Shown here piece after piece: positions 1-9,341 of a stretch of 64,000 nucleotides of DNA. A program made the translations under genes and the position numbers. The stretch is taken from contig NZ_BCZS01000021.1 in assembly GCF_001598855.1 (NCBI RefSeq), positions 18,898-82,897 on the forward strand, given 5' to 3'. Position 1 is the first letter of the stretch. Every line of letters starts with the position of its first letter. Origin of the DNA: Pluralibacter gergoviae ATCC 33028 = NBRC 105706 (GTDB lineage Bacteria; Pseudomonadota; Gammaproteobacteria; Enterobacterales; Enterobacteriaceae). Below the pieces are notes generated by a model that worked only from the letters and a program-made list of their open reading frames with translations, did not search any database and was not told the DNA's origin.

Positions 1-848
1 TTGCGCGCAATCAGCGCCCGGCGAAGCCCCTGCTGCTGCTGCACATTACCCAGGGCGGCGGCGATGAGGCGATCAACACCGCCCATTATCGCCACCACCT
101 TACCCTCGCCGAGGGCGCCGAGGCCACGGTAATTGAACACTACGTCAGCCTCAACGAGGGCCGCCACTTCACCGGCGCGCGCCTGACCGCCGAAGTGGCG
201 GATAACGCCCGTCTGCACCACATCAAGCTGGCGTTTGAGAACCCCCACGGTTACCACTTTGCCCACAACGACATCCGCCTGGGGCAGGACGCCGGGGCTG
301 ACAGCCACAGCTTCCTGCTCGGCGCCGCCGTGTCGCGCCACAATACCAGCATCCGGCTGGACGGCGAGAACAGCAACCTCGCCATCAACAGCCTGGTGAT
401 GCCCGTGGACAAAGAGGTGTGCGACACCCGCACCTGGCTTGAGCACAATAAGGGCTACTGCAACAGCCGCCAGCTGCACAAGACCATCGTCAATGACAAA
501 GGGCGGGCGGTGTTTAACGGCCTGATCAACGTCGCGCAGCACGCCATCAAGACCGACGGCCAGATGACCAACAATAACCTGCTGCTCGGCAAGCTCTCTG
601 AAGTGGACACTAAGCCGCAGCTCGAGATCTACGCCGATGACGTGAAGTGCAGCCACGGGGCGACCATTGGCCGCATCGACGACGAGCAGCTGTTCTACCT
701 GCGCTCGCGCGGTATCAGTGAGCAGGCGGCCCAGCAGATGATCATTTACGCCTTCGCCGCAGAGCTGACGGAAGCGATTAGCGATGAAACCATCAGAGAG
801 CAGATCCTGGCCCGCATCGGCCAGCGGCTGCCGGGAGGCCGGGTATGA
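1..848 (+). CDS. sufD: SufD, Fe-S cluster scaffold subunit (5' end outside window)
   Basis: C-terminal part of SufD, which with SufB and SufC forms the SufBC2D scaffold that assembles Fe-S clusters under oxidative stress or iron limitation in the cytoplasm. The reading frame is open from base 3, so the start codon lies left of the window. The visible part is the right-handed beta-helix core ending in the typical SufD C-terminus ([11 protein letters not shown], then [13 protein letters not shown], then [10 protein letters not shown]). The conserved cysteine and histidine of the KCSHGAT motif are present. Its stop overlaps the sufS start by four bases (ATGA), so the two are translationally coupled in the suf operon. 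Identification is by direct resemblance to the E. coli protein. Confidence 0.96.
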   Translation, partial: ARNQRPAKPLLLLHITQGGGDEAINTAHYRHHLTLAEGAEATVIEHYVSLNEGRHFTGARLTAEVADNARLHHIKLAFENPHGYHFAHNDIRLGQDAGADSHSFLLGAAVSRHNTSIRLDGENSNLAINSLVMPVDKEVCDTRTWLEHNKGYCNSRQLHKTIVNDKGRAVFNGLINVAQHAIKTDGQMTNNNLLLGKLSEVDTKPQLEIYADDVKCSHGATIGRIDDEQLFYLRSRGISEQAAQQMIIYAFAAELTEAISDETIREQILARIGQRLPGGRV

Positions 849-2065
849 CTTTTTCCGTCGACCAGGTGCGCGCCCAGTTTCCGATCCTTGCCCGGGAGGT
901 CAACGGCCAGCCGCTGGCTTACCTCGACAGCGCCGCCAGCGCCCAGCGCCCAAATGCGGTGATTGACGCCGAAGCGGAGTTCTACCGCCGCGGCTACGCC
1001 GCCGTGCACCGCGGGATCCATACCCTCAGCGCCGAGGCGACGTCGCAGATGGAGCAGGTGCGCGAGCAGGCGGCCGCTTTCATCAACGCGCGTTCGGCGG
1101 AAGAAATTGTCTTCACGCGCGGCACCACCGAGGCCATCAACCTGGTGGCCAACAGCTGGGGCAGCAGCAACGTCGGGCGCGGCGATAATATTATTGTCAG
1201 CCAGATGGAGCACCACGCCAACATTGTGCCGTGGCAGATGCTGTGCCAGCGCAGCGGCGCCGAGCTGCGGTTTATTCCCCTCAATCAGGACGGCACGCTT
1301 CAGCTTGAGGCGCTGCCGGGCCTGATTGATGACAACACCCGGCTGCTGGCGATAACCCAGGTCTCTAACGTACTGGGCACGGAAAATCCGGTCAAAGAGA
1401 TGGCCGCGGTTGCCCACCGGCGCGGCGTTAAGGTGCTGGTGGACGGCGCCCAGGCAATCATGCACCACGCGGTGGATGTCCAGGATCTGGACTGCGATTT
1501 TTACGCCTTCTCCGCCCACAAGCTGTACGGGCCGACCGGCATCGGCGTGCTGTACGCCAGAGCGGAGATCCTGCAGAAGATGCCGCCCTGGGAGGGCGGC
1601 GGGTCGATGATCGCCACCGTCAGCCTTACCGAAGGCACTACCTGGAACAAGGCGCCCTGGCGCTTTGAGGCGGGGACGCCCAACACCGGCGGCATTATCG
1701 GCTTCGGCGCGGCGCTCGGCTGGGTCAGCGAGCTGGGGCTTGACCAGATTGCCGCCTACGAGCAGCGCCTGATGGCGTATGCCCTGAGCGAGCTGGCCTC
1801 GGTGCCGGATCTGACGCTCTACGGTCCTGAAAACCGCAAAGGGGTGATTGCCTTTAATCTCGGCAAACATCACGCCTACGACGTCGGCAGCTTCCTCGAC
1901 AACTACGGCGTGGCGGTGCGCACCGGCCACCACTGCGCCATGCCGCTGATGGCCTTTTACGGCGTGCCCGCCATGTGCCGGGCGTCGCTGGTGGTTTACA
2001 ACACCCTTGAAGAGGTGGACCGGCTGGTGGCAGGATTGAAGCGAATACATCGCTTATTGGCTTGA
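845..2065 (+). CDS. sufS: SufS cysteine desulfurase
   Basis: PLP-dependent class II cysteine desulfurase of 406 residues, the E. coli length. It takes sulfur from L-cysteine as a persulfide and passes it to SufE for Fe-S assembly. The PLP lysine is K226 in [10 protein letters not shown] and the persulfide cysteine is C364 in [11 protein letters not shown], both counted from the sequence. The gene starts with the ATG that overlaps the sufD stop and is followed 12 bases later by sufE. Seen: both catalytic residues and full length. Known for the family: pairing with SufE. Regulation of the operon (Fur, IscR, OxyR in E. coli) acts upstream of the window and cannot be seen. Confidence 0.97.
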   Translation: MTFSVDQVRAQFPILAREVNGQPLAYLDSAASAQRPNAVIDAEAEFYRRGYAAVHRGIHTLSAEATSQMEQVREQAAAFINARSAEEIVFTRGTTEAINLVANSWGSSNVGRGDNIIVSQMEHHANIVPWQMLCQRSGAELRFIPLNQDGTLQLEALPGLIDDNTRLLAITQVSNVLGTENPVKEMAAVAHRRGVKVLVDGAQAIMHHAVDVQDLDCDFYAFSAHKLYGPTGIGVLYARAEILQKMPPWEGGGSMIATVSLTEGTTWNKAPWRFEAGTPNTGGIIGFGAALGWVSELGLDQIAAYEQRLMAYALSELASVPDLTLYGPENRKGVIAFNLGKHHAYDVGSFLDNYGVAVRTGHHCAMPLMAFYGVPAMCRASLVVYNTLEEVDRLVAGLKRIHRLLA

Positions 2066-2077
2066 CTGGGAGACAAC

Positions 2078-2494
2078 ATGGCCGCACTGCCGGACAAAGA
2101 GAAACTGCTGCGCAACTTCAGCCGCTGCGCAAACTGGGAAGAGAAGTACCTCTATATCATCGAACTCGGCCAGCGCCTTGCGCCGCTGCCGGACGAGGAG
2201 CACAGCCCGCAAAACATTATCCAGGGCTGTCAGAGCCATGTATGGATAGTCATGGAGCGTACGCCGGACGGTCTGATGACCCTGCGCGGCGACAGCGATG
2301 CCGCCATCGTTAAGGGGCTTATCGCCGTGGTGTTCATTCTCTACGCGGACATGAGCGCCGCGGACATTGCCGAGTTCGACGTCCGCCCGTGGTTTGAAAA
2401 AATGGCCCTCACGCAGCACCTCACGCCCTCGCGCTCGCAGGGGCTGGAAGCCATGATCCGCGCAATTCGCGCGCAGGCTCACACTTTTAGCTAA
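2078..2494 (+). CDS. sufE: SufE sulfur acceptor
   Basis: Cysteine desulfuration protein of 138 residues, last gene of the suf operon. SufE accepts persulfide sulfur from SufS on its conserved cysteine, here C51 in [10 protein letters not shown], and hands it to SufB. The start is an ATG 12 bases after the sufS stop, preceded by GGGAG. No clear terminator follows; ldtE begins 98 bases downstream on the same strand, so read-through is possible. Length and active site match the family. Confidence 0.96.
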   Translation: MAALPDKEKLLRNFSRCANWEEKYLYIIELGQRLAPLPDEEHSPQNIIQGCQSHVWIVMERTPDGLMTLRGDSDAAIVKGLIAVVFILYADMSAADIAEFDVRPWFEKMALTQHLTPSRSQGLEAMIRAIRAQAHTFS

Positions 2495-2592
2495 ACTTGC
2501 AGCAGGAAGCAATTTTGTTACGCGAAGCGGGCGACCGCTTCGCAGGTTGTTTAGCACGCTGGCGTCAGTCAGTGAATAAAAGGGAATATCAC

Positions 2593-3588
2593 ATGAAACG
2601 CGCGTCTTTACTTTCAATGTTAGTCATTACGGCCCTCGGGGCTTCGCTCCCCGCCTGGGCGGTGGAGTACGTGCTGCCGGCTAACGGCGGTCGGCTGGTC
2701 GGGCAAAACCAGACCTATACCGTGCAGGAGGGCGACAGCAGCCTGCAGGCCATCGCCAGGCGCTTCGACACGGCGGCGATGCTAATCCTCGAGGCGAACA
2801 ATACCATCGCGCCTGTGCCCGCTCCGGGAACGCAGGTGACCATTCCGCTCCAGCTGCTGCTGCCCGACGCGCCGCGTGAGGGGATCGTGGTTAATCTGGC
2901 CGAACTGCGGCTCTACTACTACCCGCCGGAGGGCGGCACGGTGCAGGTCTATCCGCTGGGCATCGGCCAGCAGGGGCTGGAGACGCCGGAGATGGTGACC
3001 CGCGTCGGACAGAAGATCCCTAACCCCACCTGGACGCCGCCGGCGGGCATCCGCCAGCGCTCGCTGGCTAAGGGCGTGACGCTGCCGGCGGTGGTCCCCG
3101 CCGGTCCGAACAACCCGCTGGGGCGCTTCGCGCTGCGTCTGGCCTACGGCAACGGCGAATACCTGATCCACGGCACTAACGCTCAGGCCAGCGTCGGCCT
3201 GCGGGTGAGCTCAGGCTGTATGCGGATGTTTGCCGACGATATCAAGGCGCTCTTCTCTCAGGTGCGCGTCGGTACGCCGGTGCGGGTTATCAATCAGCCG
3301 GTAAAATATGCCACTGAGCCTGACGGCAGGCGCTACGTGGAGGTGCATCGCCCGCTGTCGCAGAGCGAAGGGCAGAATACGCAGACCATGCGCTATACGC
3401 TGCCGGCAAACTTTACGCAGTTTACGAGCGATAAGGGAACGGATAAGGCGCTGGTGGATAAAGCAATGTATCGCCGCGCGGGCTATCCGATACTGGTGGC
3501 GGCTGGCGCAACGCCCGTCGCGCAGGGCGGCGCGGTACAGTCAGCGCAGAATGTCTCGCCGGCAGCGCAGACGACGGTGACGCAGTAA
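2593..3588 (+). CDS. ldtE: L,D-transpeptidase LdtE (YnhG)
   Basis: Periplasmic L,D-transpeptidase of 331 residues that forms 3-3 (mDAP-mDAP) crosslinks in peptidoglycan. Layout: Sec signal peptide ([18 protein letters not shown], cleavage after AWA), a LysM-like peptidoglycan-binding segment near residues 36-85 ([14 protein letters not shown]), then a YkuD catalytic domain with [10 protein letters not shown] and the nucleophile C209 in SSGCMRM. The start chosen is the ATG at 2593, preceded by AAGGG at a normal distance and giving a clean signal peptide; a longer in-frame extension upstream has no support. It is placed between sufE and convergent lpp, the E. coli order. Confidence 0.94.
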   Translation: MKRASLLSMLVITALGASLPAWAVEYVLPANGGRLVGQNQTYTVQEGDSSLQAIARRFDTAAMLILEANNTIAPVPAPGTQVTIPLQLLLPDAPREGIVVNLAELRLYYYPPEGGTVQVYPLGIGQQGLETPEMVTRVGQKIPNPTWTPPAGIRQRSLAKGVTLPAVVPAGPNNPLGRFALRLAYGNGEYLIHGTNAQASVGLRVSSGCMRMFADDIKALFSQVRVGTPVRVINQPVKYATEPDGRRYVEVHRPLSQSEGQNTQTMRYTLPANFTQFTSDKGTDKALVDKAMYRRAGYPILVAAGATPVAQGGAVQSAQNVSPAAQTTVTQ

Positions 3589-3612
3589 AAGCAGGGAAGG
3601 GAAATAGCAGGC

Positions 3613-3640
3613 AAAAAAATGGCGCACACTGTGCGCCATT
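3613..3640 (-). terminator. lpp rho-independent terminator
   Basis: A nine to ten base-pair stem (arms 3618-3627 and 3631-3640, sequence aatggcgcac and its complement) with a three-base loop, followed on the minus strand by seven T residues. It sits just past the lpp stop codon, where the abundant lpp mRNA of E. coli has its terminator. Confidence 0.9.
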
Positions 3641-3655
3641 TCATTACAGGAACTC

Positions 3656-4144
<489 letters not shown>

Positions 4145-4171
4145 AATAAAAAAGGCGCCGCAAGGGCGCCT
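4145..4171 (-). terminator. pykF terminator
   Basis: GC-rich stem with arms aggcgcc (4153-4159) and ggcgcct (4165-4171) and a five-base loop, followed on the minus strand by a T-rich run (complement of aaataaaaaa). It lies about 33 bases past the pykF stop codon. Confidence 0.85.
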
Positions 4172-4203
4172 GTGAGATCTAATATTATATACGCTGTAAA
4201 TTA

Positions 4204-5616
4204 TTACAGTACGTGTACCGAAGAGGTATTGGTGGTGCCGCTCGGGACCAGCGCCCCGGAAACCATGACCACGACATCGCCTTTCTGCGCCAGGCCGCTC
4301 TGCAGCGCCAGCTCTTTGCCGAGGCGATAGAAATCATCGGTAGAGGAGATCTCTTTCACCAGCTGCGCGACAACGCCTTTGCTGAGCACCAGCTGACGCG
4401 CGGTCAGTTCGTTGGTGGTCAGGGCGAGGATAGTGGCGTCCGGGAAGTATTTACGCACGGCGCGGGCAGATTTACCGCCCTGGGTAGCGACCACGATCAG
4501 CGGGGCTTCCAGCTTCTCAGCGGTCTCTACGGCACCGCGGCACACGGCTTCGGTGATGCGCAGTTTGCGGCCGTCGTGGTTGTAGTCCAGGCGGGAGGTC
4601 ATCACGCGATCGGTACGCTCGCAGATGGTCGCCATCACGGAAACGGCTTCCAGCGGGTATTTCCCTTTCGCAGATTCACCGGACAGCATCACCGCATCGG
4701 TACCGTCGAGGATGGCGTTCGCCACGTCGCCGGCTTCAGCGCGGGTCGGGCGCGGGTTCTTGATCATGGAGTCCAGCATCTGGGTCGCGGTGATAACCAC
4801 TTTGCGCGCGCGGATACATTTTTCGATGATCATTTTCTGGGCGAAGATAACCTCTTCCACCGGGATCTCAACGCCCATATCGCCGCGGGCAACCATGATG
4901 CCGTCGGACGCTTCGAGAATTTCGTCGAAGTTATCCAGGCCTTCCTGGTTTTCAATTTTGGAGATGATCTGAATGTTCTCGCCGCCGTTGGCCTTCAGGT
5001 GCTCGCGAATTTCCAGCACATCAGAGCGCTTACGGATGAAGGAGGCCGCCACAAAGTCAACGCCCTGTTCGCAGCCGAAGATCAGATCCTGTTTATCTTT
5101 CGCCGCCAGTGCCGGCAGGGCAATGGAGACGCCCGGCAGGTTAACGCCTTTGTTCTCGCCCAGGTCGCCGTTGTTCAGCACCTTACAGATGACCTTGTTA
5201 CCTTCGATAGCGGTGACTTCCATGCCGATCAGGCCGTCGTCAACCAGCACGGTGTTGCCGACTTTCAGGTCGCTGGTGAAGCCTTCGTAGGTCACAGCAA
5301 CGATGTCGCTGTTACCGACCACGGATTTGTCGGTGGTGAAGGTGAAGGTCTGGCCCGCTTTCAGGGAGACGTCATTGCCGCCTTCCAGCTTGATGGTGCG
5401 GATTTCCGGCCCTTTGGTATCCAGCAGGATAGCGGCTTTTTTACCGGTTTTGCTCATCACGTTGCGCAGGTTCTGAATGCGCTGGCCGTGTTCAGCGTAG
5501 TCACCGTGGGAGAAGTTCAGACGCATTACGTTCATGCCGGCGTCCAGCATCTTCGACAGCATCTCTTCAGATTCGGTTTTCGGACCGATGGTGCAAACAA
5601 TTTTGGTCTTTTTCAT
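4204..5616 (-). CDS. pykF: Pyruvate kinase I
   Basis: Type I pyruvate kinase of 470 residues, equal to E. coli PykF. It converts phosphoenolpyruvate and ADP to pyruvate and ATP, and is allosterically activated by fructose 1,6-bisphosphate. N-terminal [16 protein letters not shown], the substrate/metal-binding segments ([31 protein letters not shown]) and the ATQMLDSM signature are intact. The gene has its own terminator and a Cra-like operator upstream. The long reading frame on the opposite strand across this gene is a codon-bias shadow. Confidence 0.98.
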   Translation of the reverse strand: MKKTKIVCTIGPKTESEEMLSKMLDAGMNVMRLNFSHGDYAEHGQRIQNLRNVMSKTGKKAAILLDTKGPEIRTIKLEGGNDVSLKAGQTFTFTTDKSVVGNSDIVAVTYEGFTSDLKVGNTVLVDDGLIGMEVTAIEGNKVICKVLNNGDLGENKGVNLPGVSIALPALAAKDKQDLIFGCEQGVDFVAASFIRKRSDVLEIREHLKANGGENIQIISKIENQEGLDNFDEILEASDGIMVARGDMGVEIPVEEVIFAQKMIIEKCIRARKVVITATQMLDSMIKNPRPTRAEAGDVANAILDGTDAVMLSGESAKGKYPLEAVSVMATICERTDRVMTSRLDYNHDGRKLRITEAVCRGAVETAEKLEAPLIVVATQGGKSARAVRKYFPDATILALTTNELTARQLVLSKGVVAQLVKEISSTDDFYRLGKELALQSGLAQKGDVVVMVSGALVPSGTTNTSSVHVL

Positions 5617-5824
5617 GACAGTCTTAGTCTTTACGTTGAGAATGATTGGAGAATTTGAGTCCGCGGCGGTTGGGCCGCGACGGTTAAAGTTGTCTTACGA
5701 GAGTTGCGATGCCACGAGATAAGGATAGGTGACATCAAAAAAGCGTGCAGAGGAAAGTAAGCCAGGGGATCAGCTATGTAGTCTGGATGATTTATTGAGC
5801 AACTTTGTATGAAGTCCAATGAGC

Positions 5825-5836
5825 TGAAACCATTCA
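5825..5836. promoter_or_regulatory. Candidate Cra (FruR) operator of pykF
   Basis: TGAAACCATTCA matches the palindromic Cra consensus TGAAACGTTTCA at 10 of 12 positions. It lies about 210 bases upstream of the pykF ATG. E. coli pykF is known to be repressed by Cra, so position and sequence agree. The rest of the 5617-6035 gap shows no gene; it must hold the pykF promoter and the separate fumD promoter. Confidence 0.7.
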
Positions 5837-6035
5837 AGAAAGAACCGGCGCGTATTATACGAGTTTAGCCGCCAAAAAGAAAATAAAAACACTGTTTCAG
5901 AAGAGTGTCACAGAACTTAACATTATCCTTACCTAATGATTCTACGGCGGTAACAGTTTTGCGCGGTACCCTTTGCCCGGCGCCGCATCATTGGTAATAA
6001 TAATATGAATATTAACAGCTTAGCCGGAGTGTGCT

Positions 6036-6248
6036 ATGGGTAATATCAGCAAAGATGAAGCACTGTATCAGGAGATGTGCCGGGTAGTCGGCAAAGTGGT
6101 GCTGGAGATGCGCGACCTCGGGCAGGAGCCGAAACACATCGTTATTGCCGGCGTCGTGCGCACCGCGCTGGCGAATCAGAAAATGAAGCGTAGCGAAATA
6201 ACCCGCGAGGCGATGGAGAAGGTGGTGACCGCCCTCAGCGGCCAGTAG
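6036..6248 (+). CDS. fumD: Fumarase D (YdhZ)
   Basis: 70-residue protein matching E. coli YdhZ/FumD, a small protein reported to have fumarase activity, in its usual place divergent from pykF. The recognisable core is VGKVVLEMRDLGQEP followed by HIVIAGVVRTALANQ. Start is the ATG at 6036 preceded by GGAGTGTGCT. In E. coli it is followed by the ydhY-ydhT anaerobic operon; here it is followed at once by the accessory block, and its 3' end faces a convergent TetR gene four bases away. Identification rests on sequence memory plus synteny. Confidence 0.85.
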   Translation: MGNISKDEALYQEMCRVVGKVVLEMRDLGQEPKHIVIAGVVRTALANQKMKRSEITREAMEKVVTALSGQ

Positions 6249-6252
6249 CGCC

Positions 6253-6891
6253 TCAGACACTCACAAAGCGTAGTACCGCTTTGACGGCAATGTCGCAGTT
6301 GCGCTGCACCACCTGAGGTTCATCAATGGCCGGCAGCGGGCCGTCGCCGAACAGGCTGTTAAAGCTGTAGTAATTCGACACCTGGTAAAAGCTGAAGCTG
6401 CTGATCAGTCGATGCACGTCGCGGGCGTCGAGTCCGGCGGCGAAAATACCTTCCCGCTGGCCGCGCTGGAGAATATTTTCCAGAATCGACAGGGCGCTGC
6501 GGTTGAGCGGCTTAAGCTGCGCGGAAACGCTGAGCCACTTGCCGCGCTGCATGTTCTCCATGCAGATAACCCGCATATAATCGGCGTGGGTGGCGTGATA
6601 GACCACGCTCCACTTCACCAACTGCACCAGCGCCTCCACCGGCGGCAGCTTCTCCAGTCCGAGACCCTGCTCGGTTTCGCGAATGCGGGTGTAGACGTGC
6701 TCGAGCACGGCCTGGTACAGGCTGTCCTTGGTTTTGAAGTAGTAGACCACCATGCGCTTGGTGGTCTGCGCTTCGCTGGCGATCTGCTCCATCCTCGCCC
6801 CGGCGAGGCCGTGTTCGGCAAAGATGGTCAGGGCGGCGGCAAATATCTTCTCTTTCAGGCTCTGGCCATCATCGTGGGTCGTTGCGGGCAT
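6253..6891 (-). CDS. TetR-family transcriptional regulator
   Basis: 212-residue TetR-type repressor. The N-terminal helix-turn-helix is clear (IFAEHGLAGARMEQIA, then TTKRMVVYYFKTKDSLY). The C-terminal half is the ligand and dimerisation domain, of the type seen in regulators of aromatic catabolism. Start chosen is the ATG at 6891, which has AGGAG five bases upstream; a TTG at 6906 is in frame but places that AGGAG inside the gene. It is divergent from the 3-dehydroshikimate dehydratase gene, with a perfect inverted repeat between them, so it probably represses that gene and itself. The ligand is unknown; 3-dehydroshikimate or protocatechuate would be logical. Confidence 0.85.
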   Translation of the reverse strand: MPATTHDDGQSLKEKIFAAALTIFAEHGLAGARMEQIASEAQTTKRMVVYYFKTKDSLYQAVLEHVYTRIRETEQGLGLEKLPPVEALVQLVKWSVVYHATHADYMRVICMENMQRGKWLSVSAQLKPLNRSALSILENILQRGQREGIFAAGLDARDVHRLISSFSFYQVSNYYSFNSLFGDGPLPAIDEPQVVQRNCDIAVKAVLRFVSV

Positions 6892-6957
6892 AGCGGCTCC
6901 TGGCAAAAAGAAAAAAATACACGACCAGTGAACACCTTAGCAACCGGAGTGGCGAAA

Positions 6958-6975
6958 ATGAACCTTATGGTTCAT
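6958..6975. promoter_or_regulatory. Inverted repeat, candidate TetR operator
   Basis: ATGAACC-TTAT-GGTTCAT: two perfect seven-base arms around a four-base spacer, in the 119-base gap between the divergent TetR gene and the dehydratase gene. Size and position fit an operator for a TetR dimer. Not matched to a named regulator. Confidence 0.65.
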
Positions 6976-7010
6976 AGTCAATCCTTCAGTCACACTGACA
7001 AGGACACACT

Positions 7011-7817
7011 ATGCTGCGCGCTATTGCGACTGTCTCACTCCCGGGCACGCTGCCGGAAAAGCTCCACGCGATCGCTGACGCCGGTTTCGGGCAGGTGGAA
7101 ATTTTTGCCGACGATCTGCGCCACTATCCCGGCAGCGCGGCGGAGATCCGCCAGATGTGCGCCGACCTTGGGCTGCACATCGCCCTCTATCAGCCCTTTC
7201 GCGACTTTGAGGGCGCCAGCCGGGCGCAGTTTCCCGGGCACCTTCAGCGCGCGCGCCAGGCGCTGGCGATAACCCGGCAGCTCGGCTGCGATAAGATGCT
7301 GCTGTGCAGCAGTACGGCGGCGGACAGCAGCCCGGATATCGACCTGCAGATAAGCGATCTTCGCGCCCTTGCTGCCCTTGCCGAAGAGGAGGGCGTCCAG
7401 ATTGGCTACGAAGCGCTGGCCTGGGGCACGCGGGTTAACCGCTGGCGGCAGGCCTGGGAGCGGGTCAGGGCCGTGGACAGCCCGGCGCTGGGCATCGTGC
7501 TGGACAGCTTTCACGTTCTCTCCCTGGGGGACGACCTGCGGGCGATTGGCGACGTACCGATCGAAAAAATCACCTTCGTCCAGCTGGCGGATGCGCCGCG
7601 TAAAGCGATGGATGTCCAGGCCTGGAGCCGCCATTATCGCTGCCTGCCGGGGAAGGGCGATCTGCCGGTTATCGAATTTACCCGCGCGCTGCTCGACCGC
7701 GGCTATCGCGGGCCGTGGTCGCTGGAGATTTTTAACGACCGCGGCGGCGTCAGCGCGGCGGACGCCTGGCGCTCCCTGGCGTGGCTAGAAGCGCAGGTTA
7801 TGCGCCATCCGGGATAG
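7011..7817 (+). CDS. Single-domain 3-dehydroshikimate dehydratase (sugar phosphate isomerase/epimerase fold)
   Basis: 268-residue TIM-barrel protein of the AP-endonuclease-2/xylose isomerase-like fold. It resembles the N-terminal domain of bacterial QuiC-type 3-dehydroshikimate dehydratases, which make protocatechuate. The four metal ligands of that family are all present, and by codon count they fall at E134 (GYEALAW), D165 (LDSFH), Q191 (FVQLADA) and E239 (WSLEIFND), the numbering I recall for Pseudomonas putida QuiC1; H168 is also there. The usual C-terminal 4-hydroxyphenylpyruvate-dioxygenase-like domain is absent and the gene stops cleanly, so this is a short AsbF-like form rather than a visible truncation. 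AAGGA precedes the ATG. It is probably co-transcribed with the ModA-like gene 54 bases downstream. No protocatechuate ring-cleavage genes are nearby. Confidence 0.8.
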   Translation: MLRAIATVSLPGTLPEKLHAIADAGFGQVEIFADDLRHYPGSAAEIRQMCADLGLHIALYQPFRDFEGASRAQFPGHLQRARQALAITRQLGCDKMLLCSSTAADSSPDIDLQISDLRALAALAEEEGVQIGYEALAWGTRVNRWRQAWERVRAVDSPALGIVLDSFHVLSLGDDLRAIGDVPIEKITFVQLADAPRKAMDVQAWSRHYRCLPGKGDLPVIEFTRALLDRGYRGPWSLEIFNDRGGVSAADAWRSLAWLEAQVMRHPG

Positions 7818-7871
7818 GCGATGCCGGCGGGAAGGGATATGATTGGCCGCACATTCTGAAAGGAAATCGCC

Positions 7872-8609
7872 ATGTCTGTTCCTCTGCGCCTCTTTGCCGC
7901 CGGCAGCCTGAGGCCTGCTTTTACGCCGCTGTGCCGGGCGTTTACCGCTCAGAGCGGTATTGCCGTCAGCGCTGAATTCGGCCCGGCCGGGCTGCTGCGC
8001 GAACGCATTGAGCGCGGCGAAGCCTGCAGCCTGTTCGCCTCCGCAAACGTCGCCCATCCGCAGGCGCTGCTGAGCGCCGGGCTTGCCGCCGGGACCCGAA
8101 CCTTCGCCTTCAACCGGCTCAACCTTACCCTGCGCCGCGCGGCGTGCGGGGAGGACGCCGACTGGCTGGCGCTGCTGACCGACGCGTCGCTGCGCATCGG
8201 CACCTCCACGCCGGGCTGCGATCCTTCGGGCGACTATACGCTGCAGCTGTTCGACAATATTGAGCGCCGCCATCCCGGCGTGGGTCGCGCCATTGCTGCG
8301 CGGGCGGTGCCGCTGGTCGGCGGTCGTGACACTGTCACTATTCCTCGGGGCGAACTCGCCAGCGCCTGGCTGCTGCGTGAGGGGCTGACCGATCTGTTTA
8401 TCGGCTACGCCCACTACGCCACGCTGCTGCGGGACGAGGACGGCTGCCGCACCGTGGCGATCCCGGAACCCTTCTCTCCCCGCTGCGAATACCGGCTGGC
8501 GTGGCTGGATGACGCGCCGCAGACGGCGGCGCTGGCGGACTACATACTCAGCGCCCGGGGACGGTTGTTTCTGCAGCAGGCGGGCCTCTCAGCGCCGGAG
8601 GGTGAATAG
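7872..8609 (+). CDS. ModA/WtpA-like oxyanion-binding protein without signal peptide
   Basis: 245-residue type 2 periplasmic-binding-fold protein of the molybdate/tungstate-binding group. Family motifs: FAAGSLRPAF at the N-terminus (place of the ligand-binding AASSL of ModA), LFASANVAHP, GTSTPGCDPSGDY (the WtpA-like hinge loop) and a C-terminal GYAHYATLL. It begins MSVPLRLFAAGS straight into the first beta strand, so there is no signal peptide and no lipobox; AAAGGAAA precedes the ATG at a normal distance. It should therefore be cytoplasmic, unlike true transport receptors, and might sense or store an oxyanion. Its 3' end overlaps the convergent ABC ATPase gene by 21 bases. Ligand not proven. 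Confidence 0.72.
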   Translation: MSVPLRLFAAGSLRPAFTPLCRAFTAQSGIAVSAEFGPAGLLRERIERGEACSLFASANVAHPQALLSAGLAAGTRTFAFNRLNLTLRRAACGEDADWLALLTDASLRIGTSTPGCDPSGDYTLQLFDNIERRHPGVGRAIAARAVPLVGGRDTVTIPRGELASAWLLREGLTDLFIGYAHYATLLRDEDGCRTVAIPEPFSPRCEYRLAWLDDAPQTAALADYILSARGRLFLQQAGLSAPEGE

Positions 8610-9341
8610 CGGCGCCAGCAGCGGCTCCGCCCCGTCGCCGGGCGTCAGCCTGCGCACCGGCAGGCCGCAGGCGCGCTGGAGAGCCTCCTCGGTCAGCACC
8701 TTCCCGCTTTCCCCCGCCAGCCACTCGCCGCCGGGCAGCAACAGCAGGGCGTGGCTGGCGACCCGGGCCGCGTGGGCCGGATCGTGGGTGCTGAACAGCA
8801 CGCAGCGCCCCTGGCGGCGCGCCAGATCGCTTATCAGCTGCAGCACCGCCTGCTGGTTGGCGAGATCCAGCGCCGAGCAGGGTTCGTCGAGGAGGATCGT
8901 CTCGCTACCGCCCACCAGCGCCCTGGCAATCATGACCAGCTGCTGCTGGCCGCCGGAGAGCCGGTTAAAGGGGCGCTGAGCCAGGTGGGCGATGCCGAGC
9001 TGCGCCAGCGCTGCGGTGACCCGCATCTCGTCCGCCGCCGACGGCTGTCCGAACAGCGAGACGCGGCGGGCGCGGCCCATCAGCACTACCTCCTGCACCC
9101 GCCAGCCGAAGGCCGGGCGAAAGGATTGCGGCACCACGCTGATGCCGTCTCCGGCGCTCACCTGTCCGGCCAGCGGCTTCAGGGCGCCGCTGATCGTGGC
9201 GAATAGCGTACTCTTGCCGCAGCCGTTGGCACCCAGCACCGCCCACACCTCACCCGATCGGCAGTCGATGCTCAGCGGCGAGAACAGCGGCCGGCGGTGG
9301 CCGAAGCCGAGCGCCTGTACAGACAGCGACGGGGCGCTCAT
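8589..9341 (-). CDS. ABC transporter ATPase, FecE/BtuD/MolC type
   Basis: 250-residue ATP-binding subunit of a type II (vitamin B12/iron-complex type) importer. Walker A GANGCGKST, Q-loop region VVPQSFRP, signature LSGGQQQ, Walker B ILLDEPCSALD and the H-loop STHDPAHA are all present. It overlaps the permease by four bases (ATGA). Short length and sequence style recall MolC of Haemophilus influenzae, where a related importer carries molybdate/tungstate, but siderophore and cobalamin ATPases look much alike, so substrate cannot be read from this gene. Confidence 0.88.
   Translation of the reverse strand: MSAPSLSVQALGFGHRRPLFSPLSIDCRSGEVWAVLGANGCGKSTLFATISGALKPLAGQVSAGDGISVVPQSFRPAFGWRVQEVVLMGRARRVSLFGQPSAADEMRVTAALAQLGIAHLAQRPFNRLSGGQQQLVMIARALVGGSETILLDEPCSALDLANQQAVLQLISDLARRQGRCVLFSTHDPAHAARVASHALLLLPGGEWLAGESGKVLTEEALQRACGLPVRRLTPGDGAEPLLAPLFTLRR

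Noticed and set aside
746..2050. 434-residue frame antisense to sufS
   Set aside because: Shadow of a GC-rich gene; sufS has complete catalytic residues on the plus strand.
845..2065. SufS and the 30618-31895 class V PLP enzyme as functionally equivalent desulfurases
   Set aside because: The latter lacks the RTGHHC-type cysteine loop that SufS has at C364, so sulfur transfer is unlikely.
4213..5658. 481-residue open frame antisense to pykF
   Set aside because: Its codons mirror the biased pykF codons; the translation is rich in His, Gly, Arg and Val without any motif, and pykF is unmistakable on the other strand.
7011..7817. Dehydratase gene as a truncated relic of the two-domain QuiC enzyme
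   Set aside because: It ends at a clean stop after a complete barrel with all metal ligands, and the next gene starts 54 bases later with its own ribosome site; no remnant of the second domain is visible.
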